Part shown: in pieces, positions 9,899 through 18,078 of the stretch
How positions within the stretch are numbered: position 1 is the first letter of the stretch
How the letters are laid out: the number at the start of each line of letters is the position of its first letter
From: Pseudomonas sp. CHM02
GTDB taxonomy: Bacteria; Pseudomonadota; Gammaproteobacteria; Pseudomonadales; Pseudomonadaceae
Direction of reading: 5' to 3'
Assembly: GCF_000612585.1 (NCBI RefSeq)
Contig: NZ_JFCA01000018.1
Span: 52,254 to 116,253, forward strand
Length of the DNA: 64,000 nt
The notes under the pieces: model-generated
Told to the model about the DNA's origin: nothing
Databases searched by the model: none
The model's input: the letters and a program-made list of their open reading frames with translations, nothing else
Program-made: the position numbers and the translations under genes

Positions 9899-11109
9899 TG
9901 AGCAAGTTCATGGATTGGGTGGATGCGCGTTTCCCCGCCACTAAAATGTGGGAGGACCATCTCAGCAAGTACTACGCGCCCAAAAACTTCAACTTCTTCT
10001 ACTTCTTCGGTTCTCTGGCACTGCTGGTGCTGGTCAACCAGATCGTCACCGGCGTCTGGCTGACGATGAGCTACACCCCATCGGCAGAAGAGGCGTTCGC
10101 CTCCGTCGAGTACATCATGCGCGACGTCGAGTACGGCTCGATCCTGCGCCTGCTGCACTCCACCGGTGCGTCGGCGTTCTTTATCGTCGTCTACTTGCAC
10201 ATGTTCCGCGGCCTGCTCTACGGCTCCTACCAGAAGCCTCGTGAGCTGGTGTGGGTCTTCGGCATGCTGATCTACCTGGCGCTGATGGCCGAAGCCTTCA
10301 TGGGTTACCTGCTGCCGTGGGGCCAGATGTCGTACTGGGGGGCCCAGGTGATCATCTCGCTGTTCGGTGCGATCCCGGTGATCGGCAATGACCTGACGCA
10401 GTGGATCCGTGGTGACTACCTGATCTCGGGCATCACCCTGAACCGCTTCTTCGCCTTGCACGTGGTCGCCTTGCCGATCGTGATCCTGGGCCTGGTGGTG
10501 CTGCACATCCTGGCGCTGCACGAAGTGGGTTCCAACAACCCGGATGGTGTGGACATCAAGAAGCACAAGGACGAAAACGGCGTACCGCTGGACGGCATTC
10601 CGTTCCACCCTTACTACACCGTGAAAGACATTGTCGGCGTAGTGGTGTTCCTGTTCGTGTTCTGTTCGATCGTGTTCTTTTTCCCGGAGATGGGCGGTTA
10701 TTTCCTGGAGAAGCCTAACTTCGAACAGGCCAACGCCTTCAAGACGCCTGAGCACATTGCCCCGGTCTGGTACTTCACGCCGTTCTACGCGATCCTGCGC
10801 GCGATCCCCGACAAACTCATGGGCGTGATCGCCATGGGCGCGGCCATCGCGGTGCTGTTCGTGTTGCCTTGGCTCGACCGCAGCCCGGTCAAGTCCATGC
10901 GCTACAAGGGCTGGCTGAGCAAGATCTGGCTGTGGGTGTTCTGCATCGCATTCGTGATCCTGGGTGTACTGGGCGTTCTGGCGCCGACCCCTGAGCGTAC
11001 GCTGCTGTCGCAGGTCTGCACCTTCCTGTACTTCGCCTACTTCATTCTGATGCCGTTCTACACCCGGCTCGAGAAGACCAAACCGGTTCCGGAAAGGGTG
11101 ACTGGCTGA
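9898..11109 (+). CDS. petB: Ubiquinol-cytochrome c reductase, cytochrome b subunit
   Basis: 403 residues with eight or more membrane helices. Haem-ligating histidines lie in LLHSTGASAFFIVVYLHMF and FFALHVVALPIVILGLVVLH. The Qo-site motif reads PVWY (residues 289-292) rather than the mitochondrial PEWY; PVWY is known in some proteobacterial cytochromes b. Overlaps petA and petC by one base at each end, so the three are translationally coupled. Confidence 0.97.
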   Translation: MSKFMDWVDARFPATKMWEDHLSKYYAPKNFNFFYFFGSLALLVLVNQIVTGVWLTMSYTPSAEEAFASVEYIMRDVEYGSILRLLHSTGASAFFIVVYLHMFRGLLYGSYQKPRELVWVFGMLIYLALMAEAFMGYLLPWGQMSYWGAQVIISLFGAIPVIGNDLTQWIRGDYLISGITLNRFFALHVVALPIVILGLVVLHILALHEVGSNNPDGVDIKKHKDENGVPLDGIPFHPYYTVKDIVGVVVFLFVFCSIVFFFPEMGGYFLEKPNFEQANAFKTPEHIAPVWYFTPFYAILRAIPDKLMGVIAMGAAIAVLFVLPWLDRSPVKSMRYKGWLSKIWLWVFCIAFVILGVLGVLAPTPERTLLSQVCTFLYFAYFILMPFYTRLEKTKPVPERVTG

Positions 11110-11888
11110 TGAAAAAGTTATTCGTTGCACTCATGTTTGCGGCCCTGCCGCTACTGTCCTTCGCTGCCGAGCATGGCGGCCCGGAGCTGGAAAAAGTCGA
11201 TATTGACGTGTCTGACAAGGCGGCTATGCAAGACGGCGCACGGACGTTCGCCAACTATTGCATGGGCTGCCACAGCGCCAAGTTCCAGCGTTACGAGCGG
11301 GTGGCCGATGACCTCGGTATTCCCCATGAACTGATGCTGGAGAAACTGGTGTTCACCGGCGCCAAGATCGGCGACCACATGAACATCGGCATGCAGCCGG
11401 CTGATGCCAAGGCCTGGTTCGGTGCCGCACCGCCCGACCTGACCCTGGTGGCGCGTGTGCGCGGTACCGACTGGCTCTATGGCTACCTGAAGTCCTTCTA
11501 CGAAGACCCGGCGCGCCCCTGGGGTGTGAACAACCGCGTGTTCCCGAACGTCGGCATGCCTAACGTTCTGGTCGGCCTGCAAGGCAGGCAAGTGGTAGGA
11601 TGCAAGCAGATTCAGGTCGTTGAAGACGGCAAGAAGCAATACGATCCGTTGACCGGCACGCCTTTGACCCATGAAGCGTGCGATCAACTGAAGATAGAAA
11701 CCCCAGGTTCGTTGACAGACGAGCAGTTCGACGAGAAGGTCAAGAACCTCGTGACCTTCCTGGCCTACTCGGCCAACCCGGTCAAACTGCAGCATCAGCG
11801 CATCGGTACGTATGTGTTGCTGTACCTGGCCTTCTTCTTCGTATTCGCCTATCTGCTCAAACGCGAATACTGGAAGGATGTGCATTGA
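11109..11888 (+). CDS. petC: Ubiquinol-cytochrome c reductase, cytochrome c1 subunit
   Basis: 259 residues. An N-terminal signal peptide ends near FAAEHG, the covalent haem site is CMGCH near residue 54, and the C-terminal anchor is TYVLLYLAFFFVFAYLLKRE. The protein is periplasmic with one membrane helix. Last gene of petABC. Confidence 0.97.
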   Translation: MKKLFVALMFAALPLLSFAAEHGGPELEKVDIDVSDKAAMQDGARTFANYCMGCHSAKFQRYERVADDLGIPHELMLEKLVFTGAKIGDHMNIGMQPADAKAWFGAAPPDLTLVARVRGTDWLYGYLKSFYEDPARPWGVNNRVFPNVGMPNVLVGLQGRQVVGCKQIQVVEDGKKQYDPLTGTPLTHEACDQLKIETPGSLTDEQFDEKVKNLVTFLAYSANPVKLQHQRIGTYVLLYLAFFFVFAYLLKREYWKDVH

Positions 11889-11917
11889 TCCAACCGTAAG
11901 CAATTGCTGTTAATCTT

Positions 11918-12000
11918 GCGCGCCCAGCGGCATCTCTGAATACGTAGCGGTCTGGTTGTACCAGGCGTTACAGGGATGCTCTCTGGGCGCGCTCGTTTTT
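11918..12000 (+). terminator. Long-range hairpin and T-run between petC and sspA
   Basis: GCGCGCCCAG (11918-11927) pairs with CTGGGCGCGC (11983-11992), followed by TCGTTTTT. A small hairpin CTGGT-TGT-ACCAG (11952-11964) sits inside the loop. It may end petABC transcripts, though the 55-base loop is unusual for a simple terminator. Confidence 0.5.
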
Positions 12001-12037
12001 GAGCTTTCGATAATTTCAACAAGCGAGGAGGACCGCC

Positions 12038-12655
12038 ATGGGCGTGACCAATCGGTTGGCCTGTTACTCCGACCCCGCCGACCACTATTCCCACCGAGTA
12101 CGTATCGTGCTCGCAGAGAAGGGTGTCAGCGCCGAGATCATCAGTGTGGAAGCGGGCCGTCATCCGCCGAAACTGATCGAAGTGAACCCTTACGGCAGCT
12201 TGCCCACCCTGGTCGATCGTGACCTGGCGTTGTGGGAGTCGACCGTCGTGATGGAATACCTGGATGAGCGTTACCCGCATCCACCCTTGCTGCCGGTGTA
12301 CCCGGTGGCGCGTGCCAACAGCCGCTTGCTGATCCATCGGATCCAGCGCGACTGGTGCGGGTTGGTGGATGTGATTCTGGATACCCGCAGCAAAGAGGCG
12401 GCACGTGTGCAGGCGCGTAAGGAATTGCGTGAGAGCCTGACCGGTGTTTCGCCGCTGTTCGCCGATAAACCTTTTTTCCTCAGTGAGGAACAAAGTTTGG
12501 TGGATTGCTGCCTATTACCGATACTCTGGCGTTTGCCGATTCTCGGTATTGAACTGCCGCGGCCTGCCAAGCCGCTGCTTGATTACATGGAGCGCCAGTT
12601 TGCGCGTGAGGCTTTCCAGGCGAGTCTGTCTGGTGTCGAACGCGATATGCGCTAA
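12038..12655 (+). CDS. sspA: Stringent starvation protein A
   Basis: 205 residues with a glutathione-transferase fold: thioredoxin-like N-terminal part ([20 protein letters not shown], then [11 protein letters not shown] with the cis-Pro, then [14 protein letters not shown]) and a helical C-terminal part. SspA binds RNA polymerase and alters promoter choice in starvation; it is not expected to be an active transferase. The AGCGAGGAGG site lies just ahead of ATG 12038. sspB follows 17 bases later. Confidence 0.95.
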   Translation: MGVTNRLACYSDPADHYSHRVRIVLAEKGVSAEIISVEAGRHPPKLIEVNPYGSLPTLVDRDLALWESTVVMEYLDERYPHPPLLPVYPVARANSRLLIHRIQRDWCGLVDVILDTRSKEAARVQARKELRESLTGVSPLFADKPFFLSEEQSLVDCCLLPILWRLPILGIELPRPAKPLLDYMERQFAREAFQASLSGVERDMR

Positions 12656-12672
12656 GGCTTAAGGAGCCGCTG

Positions 12673-13092
12673 ATGAACTCCAGTCGACCCTACCTGGTCC
12701 GCGCGCTCTATGAGTGGATTGTGGACAACGATTGCACCCCGCACATGCTGGTCAATTCCGAATTTCCTGCGGTTCAGGTACCGCAGGGTTTTGCCAGCGA
12801 CGGGCAGATTGTGCTGAACGTATCACCCAGCGCCGTGCGCCACCTGCACATGGACAATGAAGCGGTTAGCTTCGAAGGGCGTTTCGGCGGTGTGCCGCAT
12901 ACGCTGTACGTGCCGATTGGCGCCATCCTCGGCATCTATGCCCGGGAGAACGGCCAAGGCATGGTGTTCGATCTGGAGTCGCCTTTCGAGGATGACGAAT
13001 CGATTGAAACCGAAGAGGGCGATGATCTGCCGCCACCGGATTCCGAGCCACCGCGCCCCAGTGGCCGGCCGAGCCTGAAAGTGGTGAAATAA
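12673..13092 (+). CDS. sspB: ClpXP adaptor SspB
   Basis: 139 residues. SspB delivers ssrA-tagged proteins to ClpXP. The folded domain (1-110) contains SSRPYLVRALYEWIVDNDCTPH at its start (19 of these residues are the dimer helix region). An acidic, disordered linker follows, and the end PSLKVVK matches the ClpX-binding tail of the family. Paired with sspA; a terminator follows. Confidence 0.95.
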   Translation: MNSSRPYLVRALYEWIVDNDCTPHMLVNSEFPAVQVPQGFASDGQIVLNVSPSAVRHLHMDNEAVSFEGRFGGVPHTLYVPIGAILGIYARENGQGMVFDLESPFEDDESIETEEGDDLPPPDSEPPRPSGRPSLKVVK

Positions 13093-13117
13093 CCGGCTTT
13101 CGCCTTAGGGTGAGCCG

Positions 13118-13152
13118 CAAAAATGCCTCGACCTGTGTCGGGGCATTTTTTT
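13118..13152 (+). terminator. Intrinsic terminator after sspB
   Basis: AAATGCCTCGAC pairs with GTCGGGGCATTT (one G-T pair) around a 4-base loop, followed by a T-run. Confidence 0.88.
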
Positions 13153-13250
13153 GCGCGCAGGATAAGGATGAAAGTCGCGCCCAGACGGTGATCGTACAAC
13201 CACCATGGGCTATGATGCGTGCTCAAGCTCACCGAGAAAGATGATTCATC

Positions 13251-14000
13251 ATGGAAAACGCCAACACCGCCCCTCGTCTTCCCCGCAAGCGCCGCAGCCT
13301 TGCCCAGGAATTGGTCACGGTGTTGTCCGAGCAGATCCGCGATGGCCAGCTCAAGCGCGGCGACAAACTGCCCACTGAGTCGGCGATCATGGACGCCCAT
13401 GGGGTCAGTCGCACGGTGGTGCGTGAAGCCATCTCGCGCTTGCAGGCGGCGGGGCAAGTGGAAACCCGCCACGGTATCGGCACCTTTGTGCTGGACACGC
13501 CGAGTCCGAGCGGCTTTCGCATCGACCCGGCCACTGTGGTGACATTGCGTGATGTGCTGGCGATTCTTGAGCTGCGTATCAGCCTGGAAGTGGAGTCCGC
13601 CGGTCTTGCAGCTTTACGTCGCAGCGACGAACAACTGGCCGCCATGCGTGCGGCACTCGACGCCTTGAATGAAAGCGCGGCCCATGCCGGCGATGCAGTG
13701 GCCTCCGACTTCGCATTCCACTTGGAAATTGCGCTGTCCACCGGCAACCGCTACTTCACCGACATCATGACCCACCTGGGCACCAGCATCATTCCGCGTA
13801 CCCGCCTGAATTCAGCGCGCCTGGCTCATGATGACCAGCAACACTACATGAGCCGCCTGAGTCGTGAACACGAAGAGATCTACGAGGCGATTGCCCGCCA
13901 GGATTCGGATGCGGCGCGGGCGGCCATGCGCTTGCACCTGACCAATAGCCGGGAGCGGCTGCGCCATGCCCATGAAGAGGCGGAGGCGCAGCGCGGTTAA
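13251..14000 (+). CDS. FadR-subfamily GntR regulator, probably of the sugar-acid genes
   Basis: 249 residues. An N-terminal winged helix (about 15-80; LPTESAIMDAHGVSRTVVRE and HGIGTFV) is followed by an FCD effector domain (about 95-230) with metal-ligand-like residues in DFAFHLEIA, and REHEEIYEAI. FadR-type GntR regulators of hexarate and hexuronate genes have this plan. Its position at the head of the kdgD-garD cluster suggests control of those genes; this is inference. A REP pair and the opposed phospholipase-like gene separate it from kdgD. Confidence 0.85.
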   Translation: MENANTAPRLPRKRRSLAQELVTVLSEQIRDGQLKRGDKLPTESAIMDAHGVSRTVVREAISRLQAAGQVETRHGIGTFVLDTPSPSGFRIDPATVVTLRDVLAILELRISLEVESAGLAALRRSDEQLAAMRAALDALNESAAHAGDAVASDFAFHLEIALSTGNRYFTDIMTHLGTSIIPRTRLNSARLAHDDQQHYMSRLSREHEEIYEAIARQDSDAARAAMRLHLTNSRERLRHAHEEAEAQRG

Positions 14001-14017
14001 ACGGCACACCGCATTAA

Positions 14018-14080
14018 TGTAGGAGCCGGCTTGCCGGCGATAGCGTTCGTGAGATCGCCATCGCCGGCAAGCTGGCTCCA
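14018..14080. repeat. REP inverted pair, family A
   Basis: TGTAGGAGCCGGCTTGCC on the left and CGCCGGCAAGCTGGCTCCA inverted on the right, between two convergent genes. The right copy has lost the final TACA. Confidence 0.85.
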
Positions 14081-14088
14081 GTTCAACG

Positions 14089-15249
14089 CTATTCGCTTGC
14101 TGGTTGATTTGGCTTGTAGTCCTTGAGCAGCAGGTACGTGCTCCACCCCCACCAATCGTTGGTCCAGTGCTTGTCGTTGAGGTCATTCACGTCCTTGCGG
14201 CGCAGCACCTTATTGCCTTCTGCCTTGAACAGCGGCGAAAAGTTGTTCGCCGGGTTCTGCGCTGCATTCAGGTCCGGCACATACAGCGGCGCCTTGAAGT
14301 TGGCCGGCGAGGGCGCCACGCCGCTGATGAAGGTCTCGAAAATTTCATCCGCCGAAGCCTGTACTGCACGTTTGACCTGCACTCGATTGTCCACATCGAT
14401 AGCGTCGAAGTAGCGCTTATCGCCATAGGCGTGCCATTGATCGCCCATGGCATTGCGCACCTTGAGCCCGAATTTGCTGTCTTCATCGTGCATGAAGCGA
14501 CTGATCAGCGAACCCAGTTCACCGGGTGTCACCACCGCTGCGAGTTGTTTGCGTGGGACACGCAAGTGCCCGGCGGAGAACAGGTCGGTCAAAAAGTGAT
14601 CGGCAAAGCTGTTCATGGCATACGCCAGTTCCAGCGCCTGGTCGGTGCCGGTTTGGTGCGCCACAACGGCTTGTTGCAGCGCCGCCGTATGGCCTGCCAG
14701 GTACGCCGACAGCGCCCATTCGCCGAAGTGGTCGGCATTGTCCGCCGCCAGTTTCAGGTAGCGGCCCAGTGGAATCAGCGCCGACACCGCACTGCCGCCG
14801 CCAGTGATGCGGTTCCATTCCTCGGACAACGTATCACCCAAGGCGTCATAGGCTTCATGAGCTTGTTTGCCATCCTTGATCGCCTGGTTGACCGCATTGA
14901 TCTCCTTTTGCATCACCGCGAGGATCTTGTGCGCTTCTTCCCGCGAGGCGGGCAGTACCGCCAGGCTGTTGAACGCTGCGGTAAAGCGTTGCACACGATC
15001 AGCGGGGGAGGCGCCGTCGCTGATGGGCTGGCCGGGGATGCCATAGAAGTCGCCGCCCAGCGCGATCACTTGGCCATAGGTCAGCGCCAGCCCGTTGGGC
15101 AGGTGCAGTTCGACTTGGCGTGCGGGAATGGCCGGTGCGTCTTTGACGAAACGCAACAGCGTGTCGTCGCCTATGGCGGTGTGTTCACCCCCTTCGAAGC
15201 GCAGGGTAGGCGGGTTCTTTTCGGGTGCAGCGAGTTCTAGACCTGACAT
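14089..15249 (-). CDS. Phospholipase C-like metal-dependent hydrolase
   Basis: 386 residues. No signal peptide or membrane helix is visible, so it is probably cytoplasmic or released by other means. Histidine/aspartate motifs typical of helical zinc hydrolases (PLC/S1-P1-like) occur in order: GGEHTAIGD (about 20-28), GGDFYG, NADHFGEWALSAYLAGH, NSFADHFLTDLFSAGH and MHDEDSKFG. It resembles the Pseudomonas alkaline phosphatidylcholine-hydrolysing phospholipase C group as I recall it, so phosphodiester hydrolysis is likely but unproven. AAGGAG lies seven bases before the ATG. It stands alone on the minus strand behind a promoter with a LexA-type box, inside a sugar-acid cluster to which it has no obvious link. 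Confidence 0.6.
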   Translation of the reverse strand: MSGLELAAPEKNPPTLRFEGGEHTAIGDDTLLRFVKDAPAIPARQVELHLPNGLALTYGQVIALGGDFYGIPGQPISDGASPADRVQRFTAAFNSLAVLPASREEAHKILAVMQKEINAVNQAIKDGKQAHEAYDALGDTLSEEWNRITGGGSAVSALIPLGRYLKLAADNADHFGEWALSAYLAGHTAALQQAVVAHQTGTDQALELAYAMNSFADHFLTDLFSAGHLRVPRKQLAAVVTPGELGSLISRFMHDEDSKFGLKVRNAMGDQWHAYGDKRYFDAIDVDNRVQVKRAVQASADEIFETFISGVAPSPANFKAPLYVPDLNAAQNPANNFSPLFKAEGNKVLRRKDVNDLNDKHWTNDWWGWSTYLLLKDYKPNQPASE

Positions 15250-15288
15250 GTTAGCTCCTTGCTATGTCGTAGGAATCTTCCGTAATAG

Positions 15289-15304
15289 CTGTATGTATAT
15301 ACAG
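15289..15304 (-). promoter_or_regulatory. LexA (SOS) box upstream of the phospholipase-like gene
   Basis: CTGTATGTATATACAG on the plus strand, CTGTATATACATACAG on the gene strand. It keeps the CTGT-N8-ACAG frame with alternating AT inside, as in known gammaproteobacterial LexA sites. It covers the predicted transcription start, about 40 bases before the start codon. Confidence 0.7.
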
Positions 15305-15312
15305 CCATCCAG

Positions 15313-15340
15313 AGCATAGAGGAAAAACTTCCTACGTCAA
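15313..15340 (-). promoter_or_regulatory. Promoter of the phospholipase-like gene
   Basis: On the minus strand: TTGACG, a 16-base spacer and TATGCT. The start would fall near 15306, at the edge of the LexA box, a position where a bound repressor would block RNA polymerase. Confidence 0.55.
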
Positions 15341-15401
15341 GAACACACGTCTAAACGCGTCACCAGATGAAGTCAGATGAATTGCAGTTGACGAATCTTT
15401 T

Positions 15402-15427
15402 TATAGTTGTACGATGACGTACGACAT
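15402..15427 (+). promoter_or_regulatory. Candidate -10 and operator of kdgD
   Basis: TATAGT at 15402-15407 is followed at once by the imperfect inverted repeat GTTGTACGAT/GACGTACGAC (15408-15427). FadR-type GntR operators are short inverted repeats of similar form, so this may be the site of the regulator at 13251. The -35 is poor. Confidence 0.3.
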
Positions 15428-15483
15428 CACCAAAACCAACAACAACCTTTCAATAGAAAGTCTTCGCCCAGGGTGTTCGAATA

Positions 15484-16395
15484 ATGAATCCACAAGAACT
15501 GAAGTCCATCCTCTCCCACGGTCTGCTGTCTTTTCCGGTGACCGATTTCAACGCCCAGGGTGACTTCCACCAGGCGGGCTACATCAAGCGTCTGGAATGG
15601 CTGGCGCCTTACGGCGCCACTGCCTTGTTCGCTGCCGGCGGTACCGGTGAGTTTTTCTCCCTCGCTGCCAGCGAATATTCCCAAGTGGTGAAAACCGCCG
15701 TTGATACCTGCGCCACCAGCGTGCCGATCCTGGCCGGTGTGGGCGGTTCGACCCGCCAGGCCATCGAGTACGCCCAGGAGGCCGAACGCCTCGGCGCCAA
15801 AGGCTTGCTGCTGCTGCCGCACTACCTCACCGAAGCCAGCCAGGACGGTGTTGCCGCCCACGTTGAAGCGGTGTGCAAGTCGGTCAAGATCGGCGTGGTG
15901 GTCTACAACCGCAACGTCTGCCGCCTGACCGCGCCGCTGCTGGAACGCCTGGCCGAGCGCTGCCCGAACCTGATCGGCTACAAGGATGGCCTGGGCGACA
16001 TCGAGTTGATGGTGTCGATCCGTCGTCGCCTGGGTGATCGTTTCAGCTACCTCGGCGGCCTGCCGACCGCAGAGGTCTACGCTGCTGCCTACAAGGCCCT
16101 GGGCGTGCCGGTGTACTCCTCGGCGGTGTTCAACTTCATCCCGAAAACCGCGATGGACTTCTATCACGCGATTGCCAAGGACGATCACGCCACCGTCGCC
16201 AAGATCATCGACGGCTTCTTCCTGCCCTACCTGGATATCCGTAACCGCAAGGCCGGGTATGCCGTGAGCATCGTCAAGGCCGGTGCAAAAATCGCCGGCT
16301 ATGACGCAGGCCCGGTGCGTACGCCGCTGACCGACCTGCTGCCGGAAGAATATGAAGCCCTGGCCGCGCTGATCGACAAGCAAGGCGCGCAATAA
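15484..16395 (+). CDS. kdgD: 5-dehydro-4-deoxyglucarate dehydratase
   Basis: 303 residues, dihydrodipicolinate-synthase superfamily barrel. It converts 5-keto-4-deoxyglucarate to 2,5-dioxopentanoate with loss of water and CO2. The Schiff-base lysine is K167 in [27 protein letters not shown] is the family substrate loop. The next gene oxidises its product. A hairpin separates the two. Confidence 0.95.
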   Translation: MNPQELKSILSHGLLSFPVTDFNAQGDFHQAGYIKRLEWLAPYGATALFAAGGTGEFFSLAASEYSQVVKTAVDTCATSVPILAGVGGSTRQAIEYAQEAERLGAKGLLLLPHYLTEASQDGVAAHVEAVCKSVKIGVVVYNRNVCRLTAPLLERLAERCPNLIGYKDGLGDIELMVSIRRRLGDRFSYLGGLPTAEVYAAAYKALGVPVYSSAVFNFIPKTAMDFYHAIAKDDHATVAKIIDGFFLPYLDIRNRKAGYAVSIVKAGAKIAGYDAGPVRTPLTDLLPEEYEALAALIDKQGAQ

Positions 16396-16404
16396 CTCAT
16401 CTAC

Positions 16405-16433
16405 AAGGCCGCTGAGCAATCAGCGGCCTTTTG
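16405..16433 (+). terminator. Perfect hairpin between kdgD and the dehydrogenase
   Basis: An 11-bp perfect stem (AAGGCCGCTGA/TCAGCGGCCTT) closed by a GCAA tetraloop, with only four T residues at the end. It is more likely a partial terminator or an mRNA-protecting hairpin than a full stop, because the next gene starts 17 bases on. Confidence 0.6.
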
Positions 16434-16449
16434 CGTCAGGAGAAGATTT

Positions 16450-17895
16450 GTGTCCCAAGCTCAACGTTTTGATAACTACATCAACGGCCAATGGGTGGCC
16501 GGTGCCGATTACTGCGTCAACCTCAACCCATCGGAGTTGTCCGATGTCATTGGTGAATACGCCAAGGCTGATGTTACCCAGGTCAACGCCGCCATCGATG
16601 CTGCCCGCGCCGCATTCCCGGCCTGGTCCACTTCCGGCATCCAGGCGCGTCATGATTCCCTGGATAAAGTCGGCAGCGAAATCCTCGCGCGCCGTGAAGA
16701 GCTCGGCACTCTGCTGGCCCGTGAAGAGGGCAAGACCCTGCCCGAAGCCATCGGCGAAGTGACCCGCGCCGGTAATATCTTCAAGTTCTTCGCCGGTGAA
16801 TGCCTGCGCCTGTCCGGCGACTACGTGCCGTCGGTACGTCCGGGCGTCAACGTTGAAGTCACCCGCGAAGCCCTGGGTGTGGTTGGCCTGATCACGCCGT
16901 GGAACTTCCCGATCGCCATCCCCGCCTGGAAGATCGCCCCGGCCCTGGCCTACGGCAACTGCGTGGTGATCAAGCCTGCCGAGCTGGTGCCGGGCTGTGC
17001 CTGGGCCCTGGCCGAAATCATTTCCCGCGCCGGTTTCCCTGCCGGTGTGTTCAACCTGGTGATGGGCAGCGGTCGCGTCGTGGGCGATGTGCTGGTCAAC
17101 AGCCCGAAGGTCGATGGCATCAGCTTCACCGGTTCTGTGGGCGTAGGTCGCCAGATCGCGGTCAGCTGTGTATCGCGCCAGGCCAAAGTGCAGTTGGAAA
17201 TGGGCGGCAAGAACCCGCAGATCATCCTCGACGACGCCGACCTCAAGCAGGCTGTCGAGCTGTCGGTACAAAGCGCGTTCTACTCCACCGGCCAGCGTTG
17301 CACGGCGTCCAGCCGCCTGATCGTGACCGCCGGTATCCATGACCAGTTCGTCGCGGCCATGGCCGAGCGCATGAAGTCGATCAAGGTCGGCCACGCCCTC
17401 AAGAGCGGTACCGATATCGGCCCGGTGGTTTCCCAGGCCCAGTTGGACCAGGACCTCAAGTACATCGACATCGGCCAGAGCGAAGGTGCGCGGCTGGTGA
17501 GCGGTGGCGGCCTGGTGACCTGTGACACCGAAGGCTATTACCTGGCACCGACGCTGTTTGCCGACAGCGAAGCCGCCATGCGTATCAGCCGTGAAGAGAT
17601 CTTCGGCCCAGTGGCCAACGTGGTGCGCGTGGCGGACTACGAAGCAGCGCTGGCGATGGCCAATGACACCGAGTTCGGGTTGTCGGCGGGCATTGCCACC
17701 ACGTCGCTCAAGTACGTCAACCACTTCAAGCGCCATTCCCAGGCCGGGATGGTGATGGTCAACCTGCCGACTGCCGGCGTGGACTATCACGTTCCGTTTG
17801 GTGGTCGTAAGGGCTCGTCCTACGGTTCGCGTGAGCAAGGTCGCTATGCGCAAGAGTTCTACACCGTGGTGAAGACCAGCTACATCGGTTCGTAA
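16450..17895 (+). CDS. 2,5-dioxovalerate (alpha-ketoglutaric semialdehyde) dehydrogenase
   Basis: 481 residues from GTG 16450, with AGGAG eight bases upstream. It is an NAD(P)-dependent aldehyde dehydrogenase with catalytic Cys284 (GQRCTASSRL) and general base Glu250 (QLEMGGKNPQ). Position directly behind kdgD makes 2,5-dioxopentanoate, oxidised to 2-oxoglutarate, the likely substrate; the sequence alone does not fix that. Confidence 0.9.
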   Translation: MSQAQRFDNYINGQWVAGADYCVNLNPSELSDVIGEYAKADVTQVNAAIDAARAAFPAWSTSGIQARHDSLDKVGSEILARREELGTLLAREEGKTLPEAIGEVTRAGNIFKFFAGECLRLSGDYVPSVRPGVNVEVTREALGVVGLITPWNFPIAIPAWKIAPALAYGNCVVIKPAELVPGCAWALAEIISRAGFPAGVFNLVMGSGRVVGDVLVNSPKVDGISFTGSVGVGRQIAVSCVSRQAKVQLEMGGKNPQIILDDADLKQAVELSVQSAFYSTGQRCTASSRLIVTAGIHDQFVAAMAERMKSIKVGHALKSGTDIGPVVSQAQLDQDLKYIDIGQSEGARLVSGGGLVTCDTEGYYLAPTLFADSEAAMRISREEIFGPVANVVRVADYEAALAMANDTEFGLSAGIATTSLKYVNHFKRHSQAGMVMVNLPTAGVDYHVPFGGRKGSSYGSREQGRYAQEFYTVVKTSYIGS

Positions 17896-17922
17896 TACGC
17901 GACACCCGTGGCGCCCGCTTTG

Positions 17923-18010
17923 TGTGGGAGCTGGCTTGCCTGCGATAGCATCACCGGTGTGTGCCTGACACACCGAGGTGCCTGTATCGCGGGCAAGCCC
18001 GGCTCCCACA
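17923..18010. repeat. REP inverted pair, family B
   Basis: TGTGGGAGCTGGCTTGCC and the inverted GGGCAAGCCCGGCTCCCACA, with an inner stem (GTGTGCCTGACACAC-like). It sits inside the sugar-acid gene series, between the dehydrogenase and the transporter. Confidence 0.85.
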
Positions 18011-18078
18011 TGAAAGCGGTCCCCACCGACAAATAGACCATTACCCGCAAAAAAAATAATTAGTGGGAGTACTTCTAC

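Noticed and set aside
17923..18010. Short repeats as a CRISPR array
   Set aside because: Only two inverted copies per site with no regular direct repeats or spacers; they are REP elements.
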